DNA of 42,363 nucleotides from Moraxellaceae bacterium (GCA_030684415.1 JAUXNL010000035.1:1-42363); one strand, 5' to 3'; positions 24,848 to 34,214 are shown, counted from the first letter of the stretch. The notes: generated by a model not told the origin, from the letters alone. Numbers and translations are program-made.

Positions 24848-26097
24848 TGCGAGTTCTCCTGTGCCAGGCCCATGAGGGCATCCAGCCGATTGCGCTGACG
24901 GTGGTAGTCCGTCAGGGTGTCGAGATAGTCAAAACGGGTGTCGATAAGCGCGCGCTGGGCATCCAGCACATCGAGCAGGCCGAACTTGCCGAAGCGGTAG
25001 CCCTTGTTAACGGCCTCGAAGGCTTCTTCACTGGCTGGGAGTACTGTTTTCTCAAAAGCCGTCAGTTGTTGCTCCAGGCCCTGCACCTGCGGGTAGAGGG
25101 ACTCAAGTTCGGCCTGTAGCCCCTGGGCTGTGGCTTCCTGCCGGGCCTCGGCCTCACGCAAGCGCGCTTCTGCCGCGTGGGTGGCTCCCTGGTTGCGGTC
25201 AAACAGCGGCAAGGGCAGACCAATCCCCATTTGCCAAGCAGACTCTCCGGCATCCTCGAACTGGGTCTGGCCCACGCTCAGGGTTACGCTGGGCAAGCGA
25301 CCGGCTCGGGCGGCGCGCAGGCCGGCTTCCCGAGCCTGGGTTTGGGCCTCGGCTTCCTTGAGGGCGGGATTGCGGGTCAGTGCCTGGGACAGGGCTTCGG
25401 CCGGAGGCAAGGGCTGCACCGGCGGCAATTCCTCCGGCAAAGCCCCAAAATCCGGGGTGCGGAGCCCCTGCAAGGTGGCCAGCTTCTGCCGTGCCGCGAC
25501 CAGTGTGAGCCGGGCCCGTTGTTCACGTCGCTGCAGGGCGGCAGCGGCTACCTCAACGCGGGTCAACTCGACTGGTGACACCTTGCCAGCCCTTACCTGG
25601 GTGGCGACAGCGTCGCGGGTGCTGCTAACCACCTGACTCAGTTCCTCGGCAAAGGCCACGCGCTGCTGTGCCGCCAGCACGTCCACCCAGCCGCTACGCA
25701 CTTCGGCGAGCAGCAGACTCTGCTCTTGTCCTGCGCGTAGGCGTGCCGCCTCGGCGTCGCCTTGCGCGCTGTCACGGCGGGCGCTGCGTCCGCCTGTCAG
25801 CTCCAGGCGCTGGCTCAGTTGCCAGGTGGAGGTGGGGCCGTCGAGGCCGGTAAGCTTGTCGTTGCCCAGATTCTCGCGGTTGAAATTAAGCTCGGGGTTG
25901 GGCAGCAGGCCGGCTTGCTGGGCCTCGCCCTCGGCCGCCTCGGCCGCTGCACTGGCTGCAGACAGGTTGGGATTACGGGCCAAGGCCCGTTGTTCAGCCT
26001 CGGCCAGGGTCAAGCCCAGGCTCGCCGCCGGTAGTGAAATGCCACAGAGCAGCACGGCCAGATACAGGCCGCGCCGTTTAAACGGTATGACAGGCAT
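24844..26097 (-). CDS. czcC: CzcC-type outer membrane efflux protein
   Basis: 417 aa TolC/CzcC-like; overlaps czcB by 4 nt. Confidence 0.88.
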   Translation of the reverse strand: MPVIPFKRRGLYLAVLLCGISLPAASLGLTLAEAEQRALARNPNLSAASAAAEAAEGEAQQAGLLPNPELNFNRENLGNDKLTGLDGPTSTWQLSQRLELTGGRSARRDSAQGDAEAARLRAGQEQSLLLAEVRSGWVDVLAAQQRVAFAEELSQVVSSTRDAVATQVRAGKVSPVELTRVEVAAAALQRREQRARLTLVAARQKLATLQGLRTPDFGALPEELPPVQPLPPAEALSQALTRNPALKEAEAQTQAREAGLRAARAGRLPSVTLSVGQTQFEDAGESAWQMGIGLPLPLFDRNQGATHAAEARLREAEARQEATAQGLQAELESLYPQVQGLEQQLTAFEKTVLPASEEAFEAVNKGYRFGKFGLLDVLDAQRALIDTRFDYLDTLTDYHRQRNRLDALMGLAQENSQ

Positions 26098-26161
26098 GAT
26101 GCCTCCCTCATTGGAAAACTCGGAGTCCGGCCACGGCCGGTGAGATCACCACGAGGAAGCT

Positions 26162-26581
26162 TTAATGCCGGAGCACGGTGCTCCGGATCAGGCGGGGTAA
26201 AGAGTTGCGATGCAGCAGGGGTGGCCATCGAAGCGTCAAACGCCGCAGCAGCGGCAGCTTCCAGGTCAGGAGTAGCGGCAAGAGAGCCAGGAGCAATCCC
26301 AGCAGGGATTTTGTCTTGGCATCCGGCGTGACAGGGTCGGCCGGCTTCAGATCCATGTGGTGGTGATCACTACAGCTGACCTGACAGCCGTCGTCAGCTG
26401 TTACGGGCGCAGCCGCAGCTTCATGGCTCAACATTACGTCATAGTGGCCGCCATGCCAGTTGCTGCTCACTTGGTGCCCGCTGAGACCCGCTAGAACCTG
26501 GACCAGCACCAGACCATTCTGGGCCAACAGATAGGCCAGAAGGATCAAGGGGGTCAAAAGTTGAAAGTGACGGCGGGTCAT
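26162..26581 (-). CDS. Small membrane protein of the metal efflux cluster, unknown function
   Basis: 139 aa with two hydrophobic segments and CQVSCSDHHHMDLKP metal-ligand-rich loop. Confidence 0.55.
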   Translation of the reverse strand: MTRRHFQLLTPLILLAYLLAQNGLVLVQVLAGLSGHQVSSNWHGGHYDVMLSHEAAAAPVTADDGCQVSCSDHHHMDLKPADPVTPDAKTKSLLGLLLALLPLLLTWKLPLLRRLTLRWPPLLHRNSLPRLIRSTVLRH

Positions 26582-26628
26582 GAGCAGCGTAGTGATTTTC
26601 CGTTAAAGGCGGCGTTACGCCGGCGCCA

Positions 26629-27765
26629 TCATACCACCAGGGCGTACCAGCCCTGATAGCCCACATACAGCCCGACCAAGAGGATCAAGCCGCCGGAGAA
26701 AAACGGCGCCTTGCGGGCAAACTCGCCAAAGCCGCTCCACCGTGAGCTGGCATGCTTCACGCTCAGCGCCGCCAGGATACCCGAGGCCACCATGGTCAGG
26801 GCCAGTCCAATACTGAAGCACAGCACCAGAACGGCTCCCAGTGTGAACTCCTTGAGCTGTAGGCAGAGCAGCAGCACGGTGATGGAGGCCGGACAGGGAA
26901 TGAGACCACCGGTCAGCCCGAACAATAGGATTTGCCCGTTGGTGATTTCCCGGTTGGCAAACCGACGACGAATGTCGTTGGCGTGCGCGAGCTCGTGCGC
27001 ATCCTGGTAGCCCGAACTCGCCTCCAACGCCGCGAACTCCTTCAGGGCGTGCGCGTGGCCGGGCTCGGTAAACTCCACATCAAAAGCATGGCTGTGATCG
27101 CCGTGGTGCATCGACAGGCGCACCAGAAACTCATGCGGTTCCGGAATCGTCTGCGATGACTCCAGATAATCCGATTTCTGCACGAGCGTGAACGGCATCC
27201 GGCTTCCGTCCGCGCGCTCGATCTCCAGCGAGTACGTTACCGGATGAGAGCGCAGCAGCCCGGTCTTTTGTGAGGCAGGTGCGTAGAGCCGGAAGCGTGG
27301 CGGCACATTATCTTCAAAAATCTCCAGCCGCAGCACGCCATGACCAGTATCGATCACCTTGGACGCCTCATGGGGGTGATCGTGATCATGTGAATGGTCG
27401 TGGTCATGGCCCGCCCCGTGCTGGTGGCGCCACGTCCGCCACAGCATCCAGGCTGCCACCCCCACGATCAGCACGGCCGAGGCCAGCTGAAAATACGGTT
27501 CCGAGGTCTCGGCATCCCAGCGTCCGCCAAAATGCAGGCCCACCAGCGCCACGATCCAGACCACGGCGGTATGCGAGAGAGTTGCCGCCAGCCCCAGCAT
27601 GACGGCCTGGCCGACGGTGCCGCGAATTGCCACGATGAAGGCTGCCATCATGGTCTTGCTGTGTCCCGGCTCCAGGCCGTGCAGGGCACCCAGCAGGATG
27701 GCACTAGGAATGAACAGCCAGGCATGGGCCGAGCCCTGCTGAAGCAAGGAAGCGAATTCAGTCAT
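26629..27765 (-). CDS. rcnA: RcnA/NiCoT-like nickel/cobalt exporter with His-rich loop and inserted soluble domain
   Basis: ALHGLEPGHSKTMMAAFIVA, HDHDHSHDHDHPHE loop, GLTGGLIPCPASITVLLL; divergent from RcnR-like gene. Confidence 0.88.
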   Translation of the reverse strand: MTEFASLLQQGSAHAWLFIPSAILLGALHGLEPGHSKTMMAAFIVAIRGTVGQAVMLGLAATLSHTAVVWIVALVGLHFGGRWDAETSEPYFQLASAVLIVGVAAWMLWRTWRHQHGAGHDHDHSHDHDHPHEASKVIDTGHGVLRLEIFEDNVPPRFRLYAPASQKTGLLRSHPVTYSLEIERADGSRMPFTLVQKSDYLESSQTIPEPHEFLVRLSMHHGDHSHAFDVEFTEPGHAHALKEFAALEASSGYQDAHELAHANDIRRRFANREITNGQILLFGLTGGLIPCPASITVLLLCLQLKEFTLGAVLVLCFSIGLALTMVASGILAALSVKHASSRWSGFGEFARKAPFFSGGLILLVGLYVGYQGWYALVV

Positions 27766-27789
27766 GACGAATACTTGTGTAGAATGGGG

Positions 27790-27804
27790 TACTCCCCGGG
27801 AGTA
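27790..27804. promoter_or_regulatory. Candidate RcnR operator 1
   Basis: TACTCCCCGGGAGTA, 7-1-7 perfect inverted repeat, TACT-N7-AGTA format. Confidence 0.7.
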
Positions 27805-27810
27805 TATGTA

Positions 27811-27825
27811 TACTACCCCCCACTA
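27811..27825. promoter_or_regulatory. Candidate RcnR operator 2
   Basis: TACT-A-CCCCCC-ACTA; reverse complement of the E. coli RcnR site TACT-G6-N-AGTA with one mismatch. Confidence 0.65.
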
Positions 27826-27843
27826 TATGCCGAGGTCTAGTCC

Positions 27844-28116
27844 ATGGCTCACATCCTCCGCGACAAGGACAAGCTGCTTGCCCGCATTCGCCGTATCCAG
27901 GGTCAGGCGGCCGGCCTCGAACGCCTGCTGGATGCGGGTAGCGACTGCCAGGAAGTGCTGCAGCAGATCGCCGCCATCAAGGGGGCCGTCAACGGCCTGA
28001 TGTACACCGTGCTGGAGGGGCACCTCGTCGAGCATGTAGTGCATGAGCCTGATGCCCGGCAGCGCGAGCAGGATTTTGAGGTGGTGCTGCAGGTGATCCG
28101 GTCATATTTGAAGTAA
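27844..28116 (+). CDS. rcnR: RcnR/CsoR-family Ni/Co-responsive repressor
   Basis: MAHILRDKDKLLARIRRIQGQ...DCQEVLQQIAAIKGAVNGLM...EGHLVEHVVH; His3, Cys35, His60, His64 equivalents present. Confidence 0.9.
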   Translation: MAHILRDKDKLLARIRRIQGQAAGLERLLDAGSDCQEVLQQIAAIKGAVNGLMYTVLEGHLVEHVVHEPDARQREQDFEVVLQVIRSYLK

Positions 28117-28140
28117 AGGCAGGGAGGCCTCGGAGTTCCC

Positions 28141-29124
28141 ATGACGGTTGATCGCTATATCGACGCGGCGACTCGTGCCAACACCCGCCGCAGCTACCGC
28201 AGTGCCATTGAGCATTACGAGGCCGAATGGGGCGGTTTTCTGCCCGCGACGGCGGACAGTGTGGCGCGGTATCTCGCGGCCTATGCAGGTAACCTTTCGA
28301 TCAGCACCCTGAAGCTGCGACTGGCGGCGCTCGCACAATGGCATCTCGACCAGGGTTTTCCCGACCCGACCAAGGCGCCGATGGTCAAAAAGGTGCTCAA
28401 AGGCATCCGGGAATTGCATCCCGAACGTGAGAAGCAAGCGGCACCTCTGCAACTGAGCCAACTGGAACAGCTAGCGGCCTGGCTACTGCGGGAGGAGAGC
28501 ATGGCCAACGATGCGGGTGACAAGGCTCGCGGAATGCGCTGCCGCCGGGATCGTGCCTTGGTTCTATTGGGTTTCTGGCGTGCCTTTCGCAGCGACGAAC
28601 TTTGCCGCCTGCGCCTTGAGGACAGCGTGATTCATCACGGCCAGGGCCTGTCACTCTATCTGCCACGAAGCAAGGGGGATCGGCGTAACGAGGGGACGCA
28701 CTACAAGGTGCCGGCCTTGAGTCGCCTCTGTCCGGTAACCGCCTACCAGGCTTGGGCGGAATCAATGCCTCGGCAACACGGCCCGGTTTTCTGTGCCATT
28801 GATCGCTGGGGTCGTGTCAGCGACACGGCCATGCATCCCAACAGCATCATCCCCTTACTGCGAAGCCTTTTTCAGCAGGCCGGCATCGCCGATGCCGCGC
28901 TCTACAGCAGCCACTCCTTGCGCCGCGGCTTTGCCACTTGGGCCAATGGCCAAGGCTGGGATGTGAAAGCGCTGATGGAATATGTCGGCTGGAAGGATAT
29001 GAAGTCTGCCTTACGCTACATCGATTCGGCAGATCCCTTCCGACAGCAGCAGATCAACACCAGCCTGGCGCTCAGCGACCAGGTGTTAGTTGCGCTGACC
29101 GAGAATGCCGCCCCGATGGAATGA
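28141..29124 (+). CDS. Tyrosine recombinase (TnpI-like), copy 2
   Basis: 327 aa, closely similar to copy 1 including SSHSLRRGFATWANGQGWDVKALMEYVGWKDMKSALRYID; begins 24 nt after rcnR. Confidence 0.87.
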   Translation: MTVDRYIDAATRANTRRSYRSAIEHYEAEWGGFLPATADSVARYLAAYAGNLSISTLKLRLAALAQWHLDQGFPDPTKAPMVKKVLKGIRELHPEREKQAAPLQLSQLEQLAAWLLREESMANDAGDKARGMRCRRDRALVLLGFWRAFRSDELCRLRLEDSVIHHGQGLSLYLPRSKGDRRNEGTHYKVPALSRLCPVTAYQAWAESMPRQHGPVFCAIDRWGRVSDTAMHPNSIIPLLRSLFQQAGIADAALYSSHSLRRGFATWANGQGWDVKALMEYVGWKDMKSALRYIDSADPFRQQQINTSLALSDQVLVALTENAAPME

Positions 29125-29149
29125 TGTTGATCTTCTCGGACCACCGCTC

Positions 29150-32113
29150 ATGAGCCACATTGACGAAACTGCCTATCCGCAGCTGAAGGCCGAGCCGACT
29201 GCTCAGGAATTGGAGTCAATTTACACCCCCTCGGCGGCCGAGAAGACCTTTGTCTTTGCGCAATATCAGCGGCAGCAGACTCGCACCTTCCTGCTGATCC
29301 AGCTCAAGCTCATGCAACGCTTGGGCTACGTGCCGGCTTTGGCCACGGTGCCTGCGGACATCCTGCAGCATATCTGCAAGAAGGCCCGCCTGCCCAAGCC
29401 CGGCAAAGAGGCCTTGACACACTATGAACGCACTGGCCACAAAACCCGCCACATGCAGTGCCTGCGTAATTACCTGAAGTTGTCCGTTGTCGATGCTGAC
29501 GCACGAATCTGGCTCACGCAGCGCGCCGAACTGGCGGCACAGACAAAACAGGAACTGCCAGACATTATTAATGTGTTGCTCGAAGAATTGATCCGGCATC
29601 GTTACGAATTACCGGGCTTCACCGTTTTGTCGCGGCTTGCCCGGCAGGCCCGCACGGCCGTCAATGAGCGGTTGTATCTGGCGGTGGAAAAGGGATTGTC
29701 TCCGGTCACGATGTCACGGCTGGATCAGTTGCTGACGGGCCAGCCCGGCCGCAGTGGCTGGGATCAGGTGAAACGTGAACCGAAGCGGCCAACGGCCCGC
29801 GAGGTAGCGAGCTTTCTGCAGCACATCCAGTGGCTGATGGGTCTGGCCGAAGGGTTGCCGGCATTAAAGGATGTGGCTGTCACCAAACGCCAGCAACTGG
29901 TCTTGGAGGCGCGAGCCCTCGATATTGCCGAGATGCGCGCTCTCAAGGCGCCCAAACGATACACGCTTGCTGTGTTGTTGGTGCAATCGCAGATGCAAAA
30001 AGCCATGGATGATGTGGCCGAGATGTTCATCAAAACCCTGCGCAACCTACATCATGTTGCTGAGACTCGGCTGCAGCAATATCACCTTGAGCATGCCGAG
30101 CAGGTAGACAAGCTGGTGGGTCAGTTCCGGGAAGTGCTGAACGCACTACAAGACGTAAATGCGCCGGCCGAGCGCTTGGCGCGGGTGGAACAGGTCGTGG
30201 GCGATCCCGAGCCCTGGATTGCTCAGTGCGATGAGCATATTGCTTTCGCCGGCAACAATTATTATCCCTTTTTGTTGCAGCCGTACCGCGTTAAACGGGC
30301 CTTGCTCTTCCAGTGCCTAGAGGTACTGAGTCTGAAATCATCTTCGCAGGATGACTCGCTGCTGCAGGCCTTGTGTTGGCTGCGCCCCTATCGGAACAGT
30401 CATCGCGAATATATTCCGCTCGCCGGCCCGGACGAACTACCGTTGCACTGGCTGCCGGAAAAGTGGCGACGCTTGGTGCTGGGCAAAGGCAAGCCGAACA
30501 CACCGCCGGGGATGATCCATCGAAAATACCTGGAGTTATGCCTGCTCTCGCAAATCATGCAGGAGCTAAAATCGGGTGACCTCTATGTCGAGCACAGCGA
30601 CCAGTATGACGATTATCGGGAGCATCTGGTCAGCTGGGAAGATTATCAGCAAGAGCTGACAGCCTACGGCGAGATGGTGGGGCTGCCGGTAGAGGCCGAG
30701 GCATTTGTTAGCACCTTGCGGCAGGAGTTAGTGAGCCTGGCACTGCAGGTCGATGAGCGTTTTCCCGATAACGAGCATGTGGATATTGGCGAGTCGGGTT
30801 TGGTGATCCGCCGTACCGAGCGGGCACAACCACCGGCGCAGTTGGAGGCTATCGACCAAGCCATCATTCGGACCATGAAGGAGGTCAGCATCCTCGATGT
30901 GCTGACCGAGACCGAGCAGTGGTTGGACCTCTATCGCCTGTTCGGGCCGTTGTCCGGCTTGGAGGCCAAGATAGACGATCCGCGCAAACGGTTTCTCACG
31001 ACATTGTTCTGCTACGGCTGCAATCTGGGGCCCAGTCAAACTGCACGCTCCGTGAAAAGCCTGAGTCGCAAGCAGGTGGCTTGGCTCAACCTGCGCCATG
31101 TCACCGAGGAGCGTCTGGACAAGGCCGTGGTTAAAGTCATCAATGCCTACAATCGTTTTGCTTTGCCGCGATACTGGGGCACCGGCAAACACGTCTCAGC
31201 CGACGGCACGAAATGGAATGTCTACGAGCAAAACTTGCTTTCCGAGTACCACATTCGCTATGGAGGATATGGCGGCATTGGCTATTACCATGTCTCTGAC
31301 AAATACATCGCCTTGTTCAGCCGCTTCATTCCCTGCGGCGCCCATGAAGCGATCTATATTCTGGACCCCTTGGTGGATAACGAGTCCGACATCCAGCCGG
31401 ATACCGTGCATGGCGACACTCAGGCGCAAAGCGCCCCGGTCTTCGGGCTGGCCCATCTTCTTGGCATTAAACTGATGCCCAGGATTCGCGGGATCAAGGA
31501 GCTGACCTTCTTTAAGCCGGAGAAGGAGACGGAATACCAACATATCAGCCGGCTATTCACCGGCACCGTGGACTGGGACCTGATTGCCCGGCACTTGCCC
31601 GACATGCTGCGGGTCGTCATCTCCATCAAGGCGGGGAAAATCACCCCCTCCATGATCCTGCGTCGGCTCGGCACCTACAGCCGCAAGAACAAGTTGTACT
31701 TCGCCTTCCGCGAACTGGGGAGGGTGGTACGGACGCTATTCCTGCTGAATTACATCAACGACGTCGAGCTGCGCCGCACCATCCATGCAGCCACCAACAA
31801 GAGTGAGGAATTCAATAACTTCGCCAAATGGCTGTTTTTTGGCGGGGACGGCATCATTGCGGAGAACGTGCGTCACGAGCAGCGCAAGGTCATCAAGTAC
31901 AATCATTTGGTGGCCAACATGGTCATTCTGCACAACGTACAGTCCATGTCCCGGGTTCTGAAGCAGTTGCAGCAGGAAGGCCATCCGATTGACGAGGACA
32001 TTCTCAAGGGCTTGTCACCGTACCGGAACATCCATATCAACCGGTTCGGCGATTACATGCTGGATCTGCAGCGCAAGGTCGACCCCATCGATTTTAAAAT
32101 AACGTTTCATTAG
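29150..32113 (+). CDS. tnpA: Tn3-family transposase, full length
   Basis: 987 aa; DUF4158-like N-terminus and DDE domain (SADGTKWNVYEQ..., DTVHGDTQAQSAPVFGLAHLLG, EEFNNFAKWLFFGGDGIIAENVRHEQRK). Confidence 0.95.
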   Translation: MSHIDETAYPQLKAEPTAQELESIYTPSAAEKTFVFAQYQRQQTRTFLLIQLKLMQRLGYVPALATVPADILQHICKKARLPKPGKEALTHYERTGHKTRHMQCLRNYLKLSVVDADARIWLTQRAELAAQTKQELPDIINVLLEELIRHRYELPGFTVLSRLARQARTAVNERLYLAVEKGLSPVTMSRLDQLLTGQPGRSGWDQVKREPKRPTAREVASFLQHIQWLMGLAEGLPALKDVAVTKRQQLVLEARALDIAEMRALKAPKRYTLAVLLVQSQMQKAMDDVAEMFIKTLRNLHHVAETRLQQYHLEHAEQVDKLVGQFREVLNALQDVNAPAERLARVEQVVGDPEPWIAQCDEHIAFAGNNYYPFLLQPYRVKRALLFQCLEVLSLKSSSQDDSLLQALCWLRPYRNSHREYIPLAGPDELPLHWLPEKWRRLVLGKGKPNTPPGMIHRKYLELCLLSQIMQELKSGDLYVEHSDQYDDYREHLVSWEDYQQELTAYGEMVGLPVEAEAFVSTLRQELVSLALQVDERFPDNEHVDIGESGLVIRRTERAQPPAQLEAIDQAIIRTMKEVSILDVLTETEQWLDLYRLFGPLSGLEAKIDDPRKRFLTTLFCYGCNLGPSQTARSVKSLSRKQVAWLNLRHVTEERLDKAVVKVINAYNRFALPRYWGTGKHVSADGTKWNVYEQNLLSEYHIRYGGYGGIGYYHVSDKYIALFSRFIPCGAHEAIYILDPLVDNESDIQPDTVHGDTQAQSAPVFGLAHLLGIKLMPRIRGIKELTFFKPEKETEYQHISRLFTGTVDWDLIARHLPDMLRVVISIKAGKITPSMILRRLGTYSRKNKLYFAFRELGRVVRTLFLLNYINDVELRRTIHAATNKSEEFNNFAKWLFFGGDGIIAENVRHEQRKVIKYNHLVANMVILHNVQSMSRVLKQLQQEGHPIDEDILKGLSPYRNIHINRFGDYMLDLQRKVDPIDFKITFH

Positions 32114-32138
32114 GAATAACAATTGGTTAGATAATAAT

Positions 32139-32648
32139 TTGGCGCATTTTTCCAGAATCCCGGCCAACCCTCATTTCCCGGAAACCTGGCAAGAGGTCGT
32201 GCAATTCGATGACAGCGGCGAGAAGCATGTCGCTGATGTCCGCACCGCCAACGGCATGGTGATCGAGTTCCAGCATTCCGCGATCACCACCGCCGAGGCG
32301 CGCTCCCGCGAGCGCTTCTACAAGAAGATGATGTGGATCGTGGACCTGCACCGGAATCCCAACGAGTTCTACATGTTCAAGATGGGGCTGGAATTTGCCC
32401 TCTCCGGCATGCGGGACGGGGTGGTGGGCATGCCTTGGTACGGCCGCAGCAAGCTCCTGCACAACTGGTCATGGGCGTCCGTGCCCGTCCTCTTTGACCT
32501 GCGCATGGGTGACGACCTCTGGCTGTTCAAGGGCTTCGAGAAGGGGGAAACCATCGAGCACGTTGACCGCTACCTCGTGAAGCACATCTCCAAGCGCGCC
32601 CTCATCGAAAAAAACGGCGGCACCTATGCTGAAAGACAAGCTGATTGA
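32139..32648 (+). pseudogene. CoiA-like competence/nuclease family protein, 5'-truncated
   Basis: HFPETWQEVVQFDDSGEKHVADVRTANGMVIEFQHSAITTAEARSRERFYKKMMWIVD; no plausible N-terminus, begins about 26 nt after tnpA stop. Confidence 0.65.
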
Positions 32649-32928
32649 CACCATCGAGCCGCAAATCTACGGCCTTGCCGTGCGCTACCTGGCAGGGGAA
32701 ACCCTGCGTGCGCTGCAGCCGGAGTCCGGGCTGTCCTTTGCCCTCATGCACAAGAAAATGCTGCTGCTGTGTCGCCTCATCGGGCACCGCGAAGGCCTCA
32801 CGTTCGACTCCTTCCACGCCATGAAGCCGTGGAAGCTGAAGCTGATGCGCCTGATCGAGCGGGAGCACCAGGTCAGGTTTGCGCCGACGGACGCCGACGC
32901 TGCACCGCAACTTTCACCGGCCGGATGA
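32626..32928 (+). CDS. Hypothetical protein
   Basis: 100 aa ORF overlapping the CoiA-like 3' end; no family recognised. Confidence 0.45.
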   Translation: MLKDKLIDTIEPQIYGLAVRYLAGETLRALQPESGLSFALMHKKMLLLCRLIGHREGLTFDSFHAMKPWKLKLMRLIEREHQVRFAPTDADAAPQLSPAG

Positions 32929-32946
32929 CGGCCCAAGGACCCGACC

Positions 32947-33303
32947 ATGTGCGGACGCTACAATGTCAGTGACCGGCCAGAGACGCAACAGCTGCTGACA
33001 GCTCTTCGGGTGGAGGGAAGGGCGGTCCCGCGACGCAACATCGCGCCCGGCGCCCATGGACAGTTCGTCATCGAGCGGGACGGGCAGCGCGAGCTCCTGG
33101 ACGGCCTCTGGTCGCTGCGTGTTCCTTCGCGGACGACACCGGCGCGCATCGTCAGCTGCCACCACCATTCGGCGCGGGTGCTGAACAGCAATCCCCAGGC
33201 GGCCGGCGAGAACATTGCCGTGTTCCGCTATGTAAGAGATCGTTGCGCTCGATTGAGCGGCGCTCACCAGCAGGACTGCAGAAGAGCAAGGACACCTACA
33301 TGA
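32947..33303 (+). pseudogene. SRAP/HMCES (YedK-like) fragment, N-terminal only
   Basis: MCGRYNVSDRPETQQLLTAL...RRNIAPGAHGQFVI...LLDGLWSL then homology is lost; catalytic Cys2 retained but rest of domain missing. Confidence 0.6.
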
Positions 33304-33620
33304 AAAAATCCCATTTGGCGGCGACCGCGGCCGTCCTCGCCACCGTCCTTCTCGGGGCGGGCGGCTATCTTCTCCTGAACGACGAGAGCGCAGCGCTACG
33401 CGCGGCCAAGAAGCAATACGGTTGGGGCGGCGCCGAGTTCGATTTTGTGGCTATCGTCCGGGACCGCGAGACCTCCCTCTGCGACAAAACCGCCGACATC
33501 GGCGCTACCAGCAAGCTGACGGGCGTGTCCCGCAACGTCGAGTTTTGCCACTACAAGCGTGAGCTAGGCTGGACCTCGAGCCCGGCACAGGCCGCAATCG
33601 ACATGAAGCGCTTCAGTTGA
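33300..33620 (+). CDS. Hypothetical secreted protein
   Basis: MKKSHLAATAAVLATVLLGAGGYLLL signal/TM, 106 aa; Cys pair in mature part. Confidence 0.5.
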   Translation: MKKSHLAATAAVLATVLLGAGGYLLLNDESAALRAAKKQYGWGGAEFDFVAIVRDRETSLCDKTADIGATSKLTGVSRNVEFCHYKRELGWTSSPAQAAIDMKRFS

Positions 33621-33714
33621 TGCTGCTGTGCAGCTGCAGCGTCAGGCAGATGACTATGGCATCGACGCCAAATAACGCGAGCAATAGCCACGACAAGCTA
33701 TAAAAATGACGGCG

Positions 33715-34214
33715 CATCTGACATTTGAGTGGGTTGCCGGGTAGAGCTCAAGCCCGCCGCGGTGAAACAGGATGTCTGACTTGAAGTTGTCAATGTTACG
33801 ACAGCCGCGCGATTTGCAGATCAGTTTCTAAATCCTCGCATTGACACTTTCCGATTTCGCATTCGTGATCGGGTGCTTGTAGTAGTTCAGCAAACCCCTG
33901 AGATGACGCTTCACGGTTTTGGCGGCCGCGATGACGGCGGCCAAAATATTATGCGTGGCCCAATAGTATCAGCGATCAAAGAACTTGCGCGCCCACGCCT
34001 CACTGCGATAGCTCCACATATCCTTCAGCTGCTCTGTGATGTCCCAAGCCCGTAACGTCTTCAGGTTCATGCCCTTCAGGTCATTGAATGCCAAGCGCTG
34101 TTCGCTTCCTTTGTTCTCGACATTGCGGAACCACAGGTATTTCGAGCCCTTCAGGCGCGCGTTGCCATCTGTTGCCTCGTAGATAAACCGGGGCAGATGC
34201 TCCGATACACGCCC
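33715..34214 (-). pseudogene. ISL3-family transposase C-terminal remnant with two nonsense codons
   Basis: Reverse strand: LKGSKYLWFRNVENKGSEQRLAFNDLKGMNLKTLRAWDITEQLKDMWSYRSEAWARKFFDR*YYWATHNILAAVIAAAKTVKRHLRGLLNYYKHPITNAKSESVNARI*KLICKSRGCRNIDNFKSDILFHRGGLELYPATHSNV. Confidence 0.82.
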
